Shown piece by piece: positions 29,824 through 39,150 of a stretch of 64,000 nt of DNA (positions are counted from its first letter, which is position 1; each line of letters starts with the position of its first letter). The stretch covers positions 42,154 through 106,153 of the forward strand of contig NZ_LZHG01000008.1 of the NCBI RefSeq assembly GCF_001690355.1. The letters run 5' to 3'. Source of the DNA: Gilliamella sp. Choc4-2 (GTDB lineage: Bacteria; Pseudomonadota; Gammaproteobacteria; Enterobacterales; Orbaceae). The notes under the pieces were generated by a model. It saw only the letters and a program-made list of their open reading frames with translations, did not search any database and was not told where the DNA came from. The position numbers and the translations under genes were made by a program.

Positions 29824-29951
29824 AAAATGATCTGTGAAAAGATTAAATTATCAGCTAAATCTTTTTGGTAAAATTCAATTATCTAAATTGTATGTTACAA
29901 AATAATGTGTATATAATGCGATGAAAGTAACTTAGAGGAAATAGGTGAATT

Positions 29952-31127
29952 ATGTTTGAAAATTTAAATGCTGCCCCGGCAGATCCTATTCTCGGTCTAG
30001 CCGATCTTTATAATAAAGATGAACGTATCAATAAAATTAATTTAAGCGTTGGTGTTTATAAAGATGAAACAACCCTAACACCTATTTTAGATAGTGTAAA
30101 AAAAGCTGAACACATTTTACTTGATAAGGAGGCGACTAAAAGCTATTTACCTATTGATGGCGTTCCAGAATTCAATATTGCAACACAAAGCTTGCTTTTT
30201 GGTAGTGAAAGTGAGCGAGCCAGAACAGCACAAACACCAGGTGGCACGGGTGCCTTACGTATTATGGCAGATTTTCTAGTTCATCGAACCAAAGTAAAAC
30301 GTATTTGGTTAAGTAATCCGTCTTGGCCAAATCATCTTAGTATTTTTCAAACAGCAGGGCTTGAAGCACGTGAATACAACTATTATAACCCACAAACACA
30401 TAGCCTTGATTTTGATGCTATGATGAACAGTTTAAACCTAGTTACAAAAGGAGATGCAGTCTTATTCCATGGCTGTTGTCATAACCCAACGGGTATTGAT
30501 CCAACACCTGAACAATGGCAAACTATTTCTGGTTTAGCTTTAAAAAATGGTTGGTTACCACTATTTGACTTAGCTTATCAAGGCTTTGGGCAAGGAATTG
30601 AAGAAGATGCCTACGGATTACGCTTATTTGCTAACATGCATCCAGAGCTACTCATTGCTAGCTCCTATTCTAAAAACTTTGGGCTTTATAACGAACGTGT
30701 TGGTGCCTTTACTTTAATTGCCAAAAGTACTGAAATTGCCGATCGCGCCTTTAGCCAAGTAAAAACCATTATTCGTGCAAATTACTCTAACCCACCAGCT
30801 CATGGAGCAAAAATTGTTTCGTATATTCTAAATAATAAGGAATTAAAAGAAGAATGGATTAATGAATTAACCAACATGCGGCAACGTATTCATCGTATGC
30901 GCCAATTATTTGTCAAAACGCTACAAGATAAAGGCGCAAATCAAGATTTCAGTTTCATAGTCAAACAAAATGGCATGTTTTCGTTCAGTGGTTTGAACGA
31001 AGAACAAGTACTAAAATTACGTAATGATTATGGCATTTACATCGTAAACTCAGGACGTATCAACGTGGCTGGTATGACATTAGATAACATGTCCAGACTT
31101 TGCGAATCAATTGTTGAAGTACTATAG
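29952..31127 (+). CDS. aspC: Aspartate aminotransferase
   Basis: PLP enzyme interconverting aspartate plus 2-oxoglutarate and oxaloacetate plus glutamate. It has 391 residues. The N-terminus [19 protein letters not shown] is almost that of E. coli Asp[41 protein letters not shown] and the PLP-lysine segment [16 protein letters not shown] distinguish it from the TyrB paralogue at 6460. GAGGAAATAGGTG precedes the ATG. A wobble-containing hairpin at 31155-31185 probably ends the transcript. Confidence 0.95.
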   Translation: MFENLNAAPADPILGLADLYNKDERINKINLSVGVYKDETTLTPILDSVKKAEHILLDKEATKSYLPIDGVPEFNIATQSLLFGSESERARTAQTPGGTGALRIMADFLVHRTKVKRIWLSNPSWPNHLSIFQTAGLEAREYNYYNPQTHSLDFDAMMNSLNLVTKGDAVLFHGCCHNPTGIDPTPEQWQTISGLALKNGWLPLFDLAYQGFGQGIEEDAYGLRLFANMHPELLIASSYSKNFGLYNERVGAFTLIAKSTEIADRAFSQVKTIIRANYSNPPAHGAKIVSYILNNKELKEEWINELTNMRQRIHRMRQLFVKTLQDKGANQDFSFIVKQNGMFSFSGLNEEQVLKLRNDYGIYIVNSGRINVAGMTLDNMSRLCESIVEVL

Positions 31128-31154
31128 AAATTTTAATAATAAACAGTCATAACA

Positions 31155-31185
31155 ATAGAAACGCTCAAATAAAGGGTGTTTCTAT
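31155..31185 (+). terminator. Probable aspC terminator
   Basis: ATAGAAACGC / GTGTTTCTAT, a 10-bp stem with one G-U pair and an 11-base loop. It is followed by TTACTTCCCCCTTT, so it is only a moderate intrinsic terminator. Confidence 0.5.
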
Positions 31186-31415
31186 TTACTTCCCCCTTTA
31201 AATTAATATGTTTTTTACTATAAAAAACAGGTTTAGATTTGGCATACATATCCTTATTAATCAAAAATTATTCTAATGATTACTTACACCTCCTCCTTCT
31301 TATTAGTATTTTATTCCATTTGGTTATATCAATAGAAAAACAGATAATTAGACGATACTCCAATAATTACTAATAATTATTGAGTAAGATAGTAACAATT
31401 ATTGAGGATAGTTTG

Positions 31416-32777
31416 ATGGCGTCACATATTTTAGATTTTTTAATTTTGGGCAATAACTTTGGTACTAACGAAATGAGAGCAATTTGGTCAGAGACAAATC
31501 GCTTGCAAAAACAGGTGGATGTCGAAGTTGCTTTAGCTAAAGCGGAAGGCGAGTTAGGCGTTATTCCAATTGAAGCAGCCAATTCAATCATATCCAAAGC
31601 CGATGCATCTAAATTATCAATTGAACAAATTGCCGAAGAAGCAGCTAAAGCCAAACATTCGTTAATGTCAACAATTAATGCACTGCAAAAACAAGTCGGT
31701 GATGCGGGTCAATATATTCATTACGGCGCAACCACACAAGATATCGTCGATACTGCAACTGTTTTACAATTAAAACAATCTTTTACTGTAATTGAACGCG
31801 ATAGCAAACTAGTGGCACTAGAACTAAAACGTTTAGCTAAAAAGTATCAGTATTTACCCATGGTTGGAAGAACCCATGGCATGCAAGCACTCCCCACAAC
31901 CTTTGGTTTTAAACTTGCCGTATGGTTAGATGAATTTATTCGGCACTTACAACGTTTAAGTGAAATCAAACAACGAGTATTAGTCGGTAATATTAGTGGT
32001 GCAATTTGTACTTATGCCTCAATGGGCAAGTTAGGACCACAAGTTGAAACTCGTGCTCTAACAATACTGGGACTAAATACCCCTAATATCGGTTGGCAAG
32101 CAGCTCGTGACCGTTTTTCTGAATATGCATCAGTCATTGCGCTAATTAGTGGCACATTAGGTAAAATGGGCAATGAATTTTACAACTTAATGCGTACCGA
32201 AATTAACGAAGTTGAAGAACCGTTCTCGGAAGGAAAAATAGGCTCAACTACCATGCCGCATAAACGCAACCCAGCGGCATTAGAAGGTTTAGCCAGTTTG
32301 ACAGCTCCACTTTTAAAAAGCGTCGCGTTAATTCACGAATCAATGAAAGTTGAACATGAGCGCGATGCCATGAGTTGGCGAGCCGAATGGATCGCACTAC
32401 CAGAAATTACTCTCTATATTTCAGCGCAATTACAGACAGCACTTACCGTACTTAAAGGACTTAAAGTCAATGCTGACAAAATGTTGACCAATTTATCACT
32501 ACAAAATGGTTTACTACTATCTGAAAAAGTGATGTTTGAAATCGGCAAACGATTAGGTAAACAAACTGCACATAATTTAGTTTACCAAAGCGCCATGAAA
32601 GCATTTGAACAAAATCGACCATTTAAAGATATATTATTAGAAGAACCACGTTTAAATAAAGAATTCACCGAATCCGAACTTGATGCTTGGTTAGATCCAA
32701 TTAGCTATATTGGCTCTGCACCGGAAAAAGTAGCACAAGTTATTCAATATGCTGAACAGTGTGGAGTATTAGCATGA
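31416..32777 (+). CDS. Fumarase/aspartase-superfamily lyase (adenylosuccinate lyase-like)
   Basis: About 453 residues. The superfamily signature GSTTMPHKRNP, the GRTHGMQALPTTFG block and the HYGATTQDIVDT block mark an enzyme that eliminates fumarate or a related group from an N- or O-substituted succinate. It resembles the PurB/PcaB branch of unknown-substrate proteins more than true purine PurB. I start it at ATG 31416 (MASHILDFLILGNNF), preceded by GAGGA; an upstream TTG lacks a ribosome site. Its stop overlaps the next start (ATGA). The neighbours (GNAT enzyme, amino-acid ABC importer, PrpD-like protein) suggest catabolism of an imported compound, which is an inference. Confidence 0.8.
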   Translation: MASHILDFLILGNNFGTNEMRAIWSETNRLQKQVDVEVALAKAEGELGVIPIEAANSIISKADASKLSIEQIAEEAAKAKHSLMSTINALQKQVGDAGQYIHYGATTQDIVDTATVLQLKQSFTVIERDSKLVALELKRLAKKYQYLPMVGRTHGMQALPTTFGFKLAVWLDEFIRHLQRLSEIKQRVLVGNISGAICTYASMGKLGPQVETRALTILGLNTPNIGWQAARDRFSEYASVIALISGTLGKMGNEFYNLMRTEINEVEEPFSEGKIGSTTMPHKRNPAALEGLASLTAPLLKSVALIHESMKVEHERDAMSWRAEWIALPEITLYISAQLQTALTVLKGLKVNADKMLTNLSLQNGLLLSEKVMFEIGKRLGKQTAHNLVYQSAMKAFEQNRPFKDILLEEPRLNKEFTESELDAWLDPISYIGSAPEKVAQVIQYAEQCGVLA

Positions 32778-33337
32778 GCTTTCGCTTAATCACTCATAAA
32801 GACATTCCTGCTTATCAGGCTCTATTGCATAATGCTTATCAATCCACCACTCAATTAGGCATTCATTTTGCCGCAGCAACAATCACGCAATCGCAAATTG
32901 CTGACCATATTGATTCCAATGCCGTGTATCTATTTGAAAAAGAAGGTGATCTACTATCAACCTTAAGTATTCGCTTTCCGTGGGGCAATAACCCTGGACC
33001 TTATGGGGTACCGCATTTAGGTTGGTTTGCAACAGCGCCACAATATAAAGGCAAAGGTTATGGTAATGCATTATGGAATTTTGTTGAACAGCAAATTCTA
33101 ATTAACCAACTAAAATTACCTGCAGTCACGTTAGGCACTGCTGCAAATCATCCATGGCTTGCCCAAACTTATATTAATAGAGGCTATAAAAAAATAGGGC
33201 AAGCTAATTTAACACCCGATCATACCACCCTTTATTTTGAAAAAATCTTAAATCATAAAAACTATACCGAATGGAAAAAAGGAGTAATAAACTATGAAAA
33301 AAATAAGCAAGTTACTGTCCGCTCTATTATTAACTAG
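32774..33337 (+). CDS. GNAT-family N-acetyltransferase
   Basis: About 187 residues, starting at ATG 32774 in a 4-nt overlap (ATGA) with the lyase stop. The acetyl-CoA-binding A motif is visible in LGWFATAPQYKGKGYGNALW, followed by LGTAANHPWLAQTYINRGYK and the usual C-terminal strand. Substrate unknown; tight coupling to the lyase and importer suggests a small amine or amino acid. Its 3' end overlaps the next gene by 44 bp, so the last 14 residues may be a late extension. Confidence 0.82.
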   Translation: MSFRLITHKDIPAYQALLHNAYQSTTQLGIHFAAATITQSQIADHIDSNAVYLFEKEGDLLSTLSIRFPWGNNPGPYGVPHLGWFATAPQYKGKGYGNALWNFVEQQILINQLKLPAVTLGTAANHPWLAQTYINRGYKKIGQANLTPDHTTLYFEKILNHKNYTEWKKGVINYEKNKQVTVRSIIN

Positions 33338-34076
33338 CCTAGCCTTAATTGGTTGTGATAATAAATCCAATCATCAAGTAACAGAGCAAAATGTAATTAA
33401 AGTGGGCTCCACAGGACAAAGCTATCCAAACGGTTATAAACAAGATGGCAATTTAGTCGGATTTGATGTTGAAGTTACTGAAGCAATTGCTAACGAATTA
33501 GGCTATAAAGTCGAATGGATCATTGCTGAATTTGGTGGTTTAATGGGGCAATTTGATTCAGGGCGTTTAGATACTATTGCCAATGCAGTTGCGGTTACAG
33601 ATGCTCGTCAAGCCAAATATGATTTTTCCAATACCTATAGCCTTTACGGTAGCCAAGTTGTTACCCACAAAGATAACAACGATATCAAGCAATTATCTGA
33701 TTTTAAAGGTAAAACCATTGCCGGTGTGCTAGGCTCAAATCATATAAATAATCTAAAAAAAGCCTTTCCTAACAACGAAATAACAATCAAGACCTATGAA
33801 ACACGAGATGGTGCAATGTATGACACGGAGTATAGACGAGTTGATGGTTATGTCAATTCTAAGCCAATATTACTGGCTGAAATTAAGCGTAAAAATCTAC
33901 CGTTTAAATTAGTGGGTGAGCCAATTACTATTGAGCAAGTTGCTTTTCCATTTAGTAAAGATGAAAAAGGCCAAGCACTACGTAAAAAATTCAATCAAGC
34001 CATCGAAAAGTTACGCACCAATGGCACATTGAAAAACCTTGCAATTAAATATTTTGGTGAAGATATTACCCTATGA
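33294..34076 (+). CDS. Amino-acid ABC transporter substrate-binding lipoprotein
   Basis: A family 3 solute-binding protein of 260 residues. The signal peptide ends in a lipobox (LALIGC), so it is a lipoprotein, unusual for Gram-negative binding proteins but not rare. IKVGSTGQSYPNGYKQDGN, LVGFDVEVTEAIANELGY and DARQAKYDFSNTY are typical of polar amino-acid or cystine receptors. AAAGGAG precedes the ATG within the GNAT gene. It overlaps the permease gene by 4 nt (ATGA). Confidence 0.88.
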   Translation: MKKISKLLSALLLTSLALIGCDNKSNHQVTEQNVIKVGSTGQSYPNGYKQDGNLVGFDVEVTEAIANELGYKVEWIIAEFGGLMGQFDSGRLDTIANAVAVTDARQAKYDFSNTYSLYGSQVVTHKDNNDIKQLSDFKGKTIAGVLGSNHINNLKKAFPNNEITIKTYETRDGAMYDTEYRRVDGYVNSKPILLAEIKRKNLPFKLVGEPITIEQVAFPFSKDEKGQALRKKFNQAIEKLRTNGTLKNLAIKYFGEDITL

Positions 34077-34744
34077 ATTTTAATGTAAACTATTTTTTAA
34101 GTGTATTTCCGCAGATATTACCTTATCTGCCTGTTACACTTTTTATTACCATCATATCGATTATGTTTGCCATTATATTTGGACTAACAATTGCACTATT
34201 ACGTAGCAATAAAATAATCATTATCGATTCGTTTTTTGCACTGTTTATATCACTGTTTCGAGGAATACCTTCTGTTGTATTACTGTTTATTATTTATTAC
34301 GGATTACCACAAATTTTTCCTGTTCTAAAACAAATGGGCGCTACAACAGCAGCTATTATCTGCTTCAGTTTAAAATATTCGTCCTATTTAGCTGAAATTT
34401 TCCGGGCAAGTTTAAAGTCCGTTGATCAAGGTCAGAAAGAGGCAGGAATAACCGTTGGTTTAAGTAAAATACAAGTTTATCGAGGTATTATACTACCACA
34501 AGCTATGGTCAATGCCCTACCAAACGCTGGTAATATGTTCATTTCATTACTTAAAGATTCGTCTGTTGCCTTTTTTGTTGGCGTACAAGAACTATTAGCA
34601 TCGGGGAAAATGTTAACCGCTAACTCATTTCTCTACTTCGAAACCTATCTAGCTGTAGGTATTGTTTACTGGCTAACTGTTGTTGCCTATTCTTGGATAC
34701 AAAAACAATTAGAGCGAAAGCTCAATGTACCTTATCATCGTTAA
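34073..34744 (+). CDS. Amino-acid ABC transporter permease
   Basis: A HisM/GlnP-type inner-membrane permease of 223 residues with about five hydrophobic spans and the EAA-like loop EAGITVGLSKIQVYRGIILP. SLFRGIPSVVLLFIIYYGLP and SLKDSSVAFFVGVQEL are typical of cystine and polar amino-acid permeases. It is coupled to the binding protein by ATGA and is 11 bp before the ATPase gene. It probably forms a homodimeric channel, as no second permease is present. Confidence 0.9.
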   Translation: MNFNVNYFLSVFPQILPYLPVTLFITIISIMFAIIFGLTIALLRSNKIIIIDSFFALFISLFRGIPSVVLLFIIYYGLPQIFPVLKQMGATTAAIICFSLKYSSYLAEIFRASLKSVDQGQKEAGITVGLSKIQVYRGIILPQAMVNALPNAGNMFISLLKDSSVAFFVGVQELLASGKMLTANSFLYFETYLAVGIVYWLTVVAYSWIQKQLERKLNVPYHR

Positions 34745-34755
34745 GGAGTAAGGTT

Positions 34756-35508
34756 ATGATTTCTGTTTCGCATTTATCTAAACGTTTTGCAAATAATGAA
34801 GTATTAAAGGACATCAACTTAAATATAAAACAAGGTGAAGTTGTTGCCATTATTGGCCCATCAGGCTCAGGAAAATCAACTCTGTTACGTTGTTTAAATT
34901 TACTAGAAAAACCAAATACAGGCACTATCAAAATAGGAACTGTATCACTTAATAGTAAGCATTATAGTATTAAAGAAGAAAGCAACTTACGAAAACAGTC
35001 CGCTATGGTTTTCCAACACTATAATTTATTTAAAAATAAAACAGCATTAGAAAATATAACTTATCCATTAATTGTTGGTCAAAAAATGGATAAAACCAAA
35101 GCAAAACAACAAGGATTATCATTATTAGAACGAGTCGGTATGTTGCCATACGCAACACAATATCCCATCACTTTATCGGGTGGTCAACAACAACGTGTTG
35201 CAATTGCAAGAGCTTTAGCTGTTAAACCAAATGTATTATTATTTGATGAACCGACTTCTGCACTCGATCCTGAGCGAGTACACGAAGTATTGCAAGTCAT
35301 GCTACAGCTAGCAAAAGAACATATTACTATGATTATAGTAACACATGAAATGGAGTTTGCTAAGTACGTTGCAGATCGAATTATCTTTATGGCAGAAGGA
35401 ATGATTATCGAAGAGGGACCAGCAAAATCAGTCATCGATAATCCTCAAAATGAAATTACGCAACGATTTTTACGCCAGCTAACTGACGAAATTGATTTTG
35501 AAATTTAG
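34756..35508 (+). CDS. Amino-acid ABC transporter ATP-binding protein
   Basis: About 250 residues, GlnQ/HisP type. Walker A GPSGSGKST, Q-loop MVFQHYNLF, signature LSGGQQQRVAIARAL, Walker B VLLFDEPTSALDP and H-loop IVTHEMEFA are complete. I use ATG 34756 (MISVSHLSKRF) with AAGGAGTAAGG upstream; the frame stays open into the permease gene but that extension has no family match. Last gene of the lyase-GNAT-importer unit. Confidence 0.92.
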   Translation: MISVSHLSKRFANNEVLKDINLNIKQGEVVAIIGPSGSGKSTLLRCLNLLEKPNTGTIKIGTVSLNSKHYSIKEESNLRKQSAMVFQHYNLFKNKTALENITYPLIVGQKMDKTKAKQQGLSLLERVGMLPYATQYPITLSGGQQQRVAIARALAVKPNVLLFDEPTSALDPERVHEVLQVMLQLAKEHITMIIVTHEMEFAKYVADRIIFMAEGMIIEEGPAKSVIDNPQNEITQRFLRQLTDEIDFEI

Positions 35509-35545
35509 TTAAAAAATATACTAACTAATGATAATAATTTAACAT

Positions 35546-36913
35546 TTAAAGAGTAAATAAATAAGATAATAGAAATTGACGAATATCTAAACCTTTTGCT
35601 AGTTTATGAATATCTGTTAATAATTGCTCTGTTTTAGCTTGATCTTTAATCGCTGAATGCAATTTTAACGACATTTCAGTTTGGCTATATGGGTTTTTAG
35701 GAGAACCTTTGGGAATATCAATACGCTGACTTATCTTTTTACCATTTTTAAGAAAAATATCAATAATTACATAACGCCCATTATAAGCTTCTGGATGTGG
35801 CGTAAGATGCGTTTGATAACTTCGTTTCATCTTCTGCATTAATTGTTTTATTGCATTTGAAATAGGTTGTGATGAAAACTGCTCAAAACCAAGTGGCAAT
35901 CCTAAAAGAGTTAATGCTAAAACATATTCAGCCGAAAAACGTCCTTGCTGCGCCAATGAAGGGGTTTTATATATCAATGCAGCATCACTATTTGGCGGTG
36001 CAAAATAAATAACAATATTATTAATATTATTAATATTATCAAATTCAAAGCTAAGATTTTGGTAAAGTAATTGACCCGCATCAGCAATATAAGCAGCAGC
36101 TGAACAATAAGAATAATTTTTAAACCATAATCCGGGATCCACAATCTTCCAAGTTTTACCCCAATGACTTAAATCAAAATGTGTATTACCTTGCCCATAA
36201 ATAGCCAAAAAACCTAATTTATCATCTAAAAAATCCTGATCGGCATGTATACCAGCTCTTAACCATTCAACGGATTGTACAGCATGCTGTGCTGCTAATC
36301 CTGCATGTAAAAATTTGATCGGAGTACCCATTAACAAACGCATTCCTGATGCTTGTGTAGCTGCTAATGTTAATGCCTGTGATAAAAAAGGTTCATCATA
36401 GAGATAACAAATAGCAGCAGTGGCAGCAATTCCACCCAAAGTAATAGTTGCATGCCAACCTTTTTCATAATGCTGTGGATTAACACTTTTACCCAACAAA
36501 GCCATCACTTCAATACCAATAACATAAGCCGTTAAAAAACGTCGACTATCAATCTTTTGTTCAATACTATCTAATCGAACACTAGCAATAAGAGCGGATA
36601 AAATAACGGCTGAGGGGTGGCCTCTAACATCTGAATGTACATCATCATAATCTAAACAATGCGCTTGGAAGCCATTAAAAAGTGCTGCTTGCCTTGCCGT
36701 AGCTAACTTTTTTTGACCAATCAGCAAAGCTCTAGTATTTCCACCCTCATCTGCTATCCATGCTAGTAATTTATGAACATCATCTTCCTGACAAGCTTGT
36801 AAACTACAGGCAAAATAATCGATTATCCCCTTGATAGCACAATCAATAACTTGAGGATCACTGATTATTGAAGTATTTTTTATTAAAAAACTTAATTGTT
36901 GACCTAAATTCAT
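35546..36913 (-). CDS. MmgE/PrpD family protein
   Basis: A 455-residue member of the family that includes 2-methylcitrate dehydratase PrpD and cis-aconitate decarboxylase. Visible family segments are AHCLDYDDVHSDVRGHPSAV, KGWHATITLGGIAATAA and YCSAAAYIADAG. It is not next to prpBC, so methylcitrate is an unlikely substrate. It is convergent with the ABC ATPase gene with only 37 bp between stops. The function is not assigned; a role with the neighbouring lyase is a guess from context. Confidence 0.82.
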   Translation of the reverse strand: MNLGQQLSFLIKNTSIISDPQVIDCAIKGIIDYFACSLQACQEDDVHKLLAWIADEGGNTRALLIGQKKLATARQAALFNGFQAHCLDYDDVHSDVRGHPSAVILSALIASVRLDSIEQKIDSRRFLTAYVIGIEVMALLGKSVNPQHYEKGWHATITLGGIAATAAICYLYDEPFLSQALTLAATQASGMRLLMGTPIKFLHAGLAAQHAVQSVEWLRAGIHADQDFLDDKLGFLAIYGQGNTHFDLSHWGKTWKIVDPGLWFKNYSYCSAAAYIADAGQLLYQNLSFEFDNINNINNIVIYFAPPNSDAALIYKTPSLAQQGRFSAEYVLALTLLGLPLGFEQFSSQPISNAIKQLMQKMKRSYQTHLTPHPEAYNGRYVIIDIFLKNGKKISQRIDIPKGSPKNPYSQTEMSLKLHSAIKDQAKTEQLLTDIHKLAKGLDIRQFLLSYLFTL

Positions 36914-37148
36914 TTTATATTCTCAATAAATACAATAACTAATAAAAATAACCATTTAATAAAGTAATTTGCTTTACCATAGGTAACATAATGAAAAATA
37001 GATAAAAAGTTAAAGATTATATGGTTATATTTTTATAACACAAAGTCATAAGCATGAATCTATTTATATAATCATTCTTGGCAATTGTTTTATGTGCTAA
37101 GATATTGCCATTCAATTATATTTAATATCACAAAAAATAAGTCTAATT

Positions 37149-37631
37149 ATGTCAATTTGTTATGTTGCTTTAGGGAGCAACCTTGAAGATCCGTTTGCAC
37201 AAGCTAATCGTGCTATTGAATCATTACGCTGTTTGCCTAGCACAAAAGTGGTAGATATTTCACCATTTTACCGAAGTAAGCCCTTAGGACCACAAGATCA
37301 AAATGATTATCTTAATGCAGTAATTAAACTGACGACAAGCTTATCGCCTATAGCATTGCTTGATGAACTACAAACTATTGAAAAAGCACAAGGACGCGTA
37401 CGCAAAGATAACCGTTGGAGTGCTAGAACCCTAGATTTAGATATTTTATTGTATGATAATTTAATTATTAATAGTGAAAGGCTTACTATACCACATTACC
37501 ATATGAAACATAGGGAATTTGTACTCTACCCTCTTTTTGATATCGCTCCGGAATTGATATTACCTGATAATGATAACTTACATGACTTAGTCGTTAAATG
37601 CCCTATAAATGGCATGAAACAGTGGAATTGA
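37149..37631 (+). CDS. folK: 2-amino-4-hydroxy-6-hydroxymethyldihydropteridine diphosphokinase
   Basis: Pyrophosphorylates hydroxymethyl-dihydropterin with ATP in folate synthesis. It has 160 residues, with the N-terminal YVALGSNLEDP motif, the SPFYRSKPLGPQDQNDYLNA segment and the signature RWSARTLDLDILLYD, whose aspartates bind Mg2+. It reads towards dksA; in enterobacteria pcnB and gluQ separate folK and dksA, so the order here is rearranged. Confidence 0.95.
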   Translation: MSICYVALGSNLEDPFAQANRAIESLRCLPSTKVVDISPFYRSKPLGPQDQNDYLNAVIKLTTSLSPIALLDELQTIEKAQGRVRKDNRWSARTLDLDILLYDNLIINSERLTIPHYHMKHREFVLYPLFDIAPELILPDNDNLHDLVVKCPINGMKQWN

Positions 37632-37769
37632 TAATAAAATTTATTTATAACACGCAGTTATATTAATCTACATAGTTTACTTAAAAAAAAACATAAAAAA
37701 ATTTTGCCAATAGCTAATTTATTGCTATAGTTTAGCGCTTGCGAATAATCTGTATCTAAGGGGATTGCA

Positions 37770-38225
37770 GTGAAAAAGGAACAAAAATTAAATACATCTT
37801 CTCTTAGCCTGCTTTCAATTGCTGGGCTTGAACCTTATAAAGAGGCAAAAGATGAGGAGTATATGAATTCTAAGCAATTGAAACATTTTAAGCTTATCTT
37901 GGAAGCATGGCTTACTCAGCTACAAGGAGAAATGGGTAAAACTGTTTCACATATGCAAGATGAAGCAGCAAATTTTCCAGATCCTGCTGATAGAGCAACT
38001 CAAGAAGAGGAGTTTAGCCTAGAATTAAGAGCACGTGATAGAGAACGTAAACTTATTAAAAAAATTGAAAAAACATTAAAAAAGATTGAAACTGATGATT
38101 TTGGTTTTTGTGAATCTTGTGGTATTGAAATCGGTATACGTCGTTTAGAAGCAAGACCTACAGCCGATTTATGTATCGATTGTAAAACTCTTGCTGAACT
38201 TCGTGAAAAACAAATGGGAATGTAA
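37770..38225 (+). CDS. dksA: RNA polymerase-binding transcription factor DksA
   Basis: Binds the RNA polymerase secondary channel and, with ppGpp, represses rRNA promoters and activates amino-acid operons. It has 151 residues, with the coiled coil tipped by [17 protein letters not shown] and a C4 zinc finger (CESCG ... CIDC). The start is GTG at 37770 after AAGGGG, giving a length equal to E. coli DksA. gluQ follows at 34 bp, as in Enterobacterales. Confidence 0.97.
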   Translation: MKKEQKLNTSSLSLLSIAGLEPYKEAKDEEYMNSKQLKHFKLILEAWLTQLQGEMGKTVSHMQDEAANFPDPADRATQEEEFSLELRARDRERKLIKKIEKTLKKIETDDFGFCESCGIEIGIRRLEARPTADLCIDCKTLAELREKQMGM

Positions 38226-38259
38226 TCCTAGTTTTGTCTATTAATCTTAAATAAGACCT

Positions 38260-39150
38260 ATGTATTATATCGGTCGTTTTGCCCCTTCACCATCAGGACC
38301 GTTACATTTCGGTTCGTTGGTAACAGCTCTTGGTAGTTATCTCCAAGCTAAATCTTGTCGTGGTAAATGGCTTGTCCGTATCGAAGATATCGACCCACCA
38401 CGAGAAGTCAAAGGGGCATCATCACTTATATTAAAAACGCTTGAAGCACTTAATCTATATTGGGATGATACGGTCTTGTATCAATCATCTTGCTGTGAGC
38501 GTTACCGCACTATTTTAAAAACACTAATAGACAAACAAGAAGCTTATTATTGTGACTGTACTAGACAACGAATTCAAAACCTAACAAATGGTATTTACGA
38601 TAACTTTTGTCGTAAACGACATTTATCTATCAATAATAAACAACAAGTTGCTATACGTTTAAAACAAAATCATCCTATTTTTCAATTTAAAGATCAGATT
38701 CGTGGCTTACAAACAGTTGAAAAAGCAAGCGCGCAAGAAGATTTTATTATTCACCGAAAAGGCGGCTTATTTGCCTATAACTTAGTGGTAGTATTAGACG
38801 ATCATGAACAAGGAATTACCGAAATTGTTCGTGGCGCAGATCTTTTACCTGTTACTGCAAAACAAATCTCACTATATCAACTGCTTGGTTTTTCTGTGCC
38901 AAGTTACTGCCATTTACCACTAGTATTAGATAAAAATGGCAATAAACTATCAAAACAAAATCATGCTAGCCCGATTGATTTAAACAATTTTAAAGCGTTA
39001 ACCGTCCAGGCTTTACAGTTTCTAGGGCAATGTGTGCCAGAAAATTGGCAAGACGCCACTCAAAAACAGTTACTAGATTGGGCTATACAACATTGGCAAA
39101 TTGACAAAGTTCCAAAACAGAACAGCCAATTATCCACCGATATAAGATAA
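38260..39150 (+). CDS. gluQ: Glutamyl-Q tRNA(Asp) synthetase
   Basis: A truncated glutamyl-tRNA synthetase paralogue that glutamylates queuosine in the tRNA(Asp) anticodon. It has 296 residues with only the catalytic domain: the HIGH-like motif APSGPLHFGSL, RIEDIDPPRE, the zinc-site segment YCDCTRQRI, and the KMSKS-like KLSKQNH. It lacks the anticodon-binding domain, as expected. Its last 21 bp overlap the 3' end of moaA on the other strand. Confidence 0.95.
   Translation: MYYIGRFAPSPSGPLHFGSLVTALGSYLQAKSCRGKWLVRIEDIDPPREVKGASSLILKTLEALNLYWDDTVLYQSSCCERYRTILKTLIDKQEAYYCDCTRQRIQNLTNGIYDNFCRKRHLSINNKQQVAIRLKQNHPIFQFKDQIRGLQTVEKASAQEDFIIHRKGGLFAYNLVVVLDDHEQGITEIVRGADLLPVTAKQISLYQLLGFSVPSYCHLPLVLDKNGNKLSKQNHASPIDLNNFKALTVQALQFLGQCVPENWQDATQKQLLDWAIQHWQIDKVPKQNSQLSTDIR

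Noticed and set aside
29952..31127. Whether the two aminotransferases (6460 and 29952) are redundant recent duplicates
   Set aside because: They follow TyrB and AspC motifs respectively and diverged long ago; both are standard genes.
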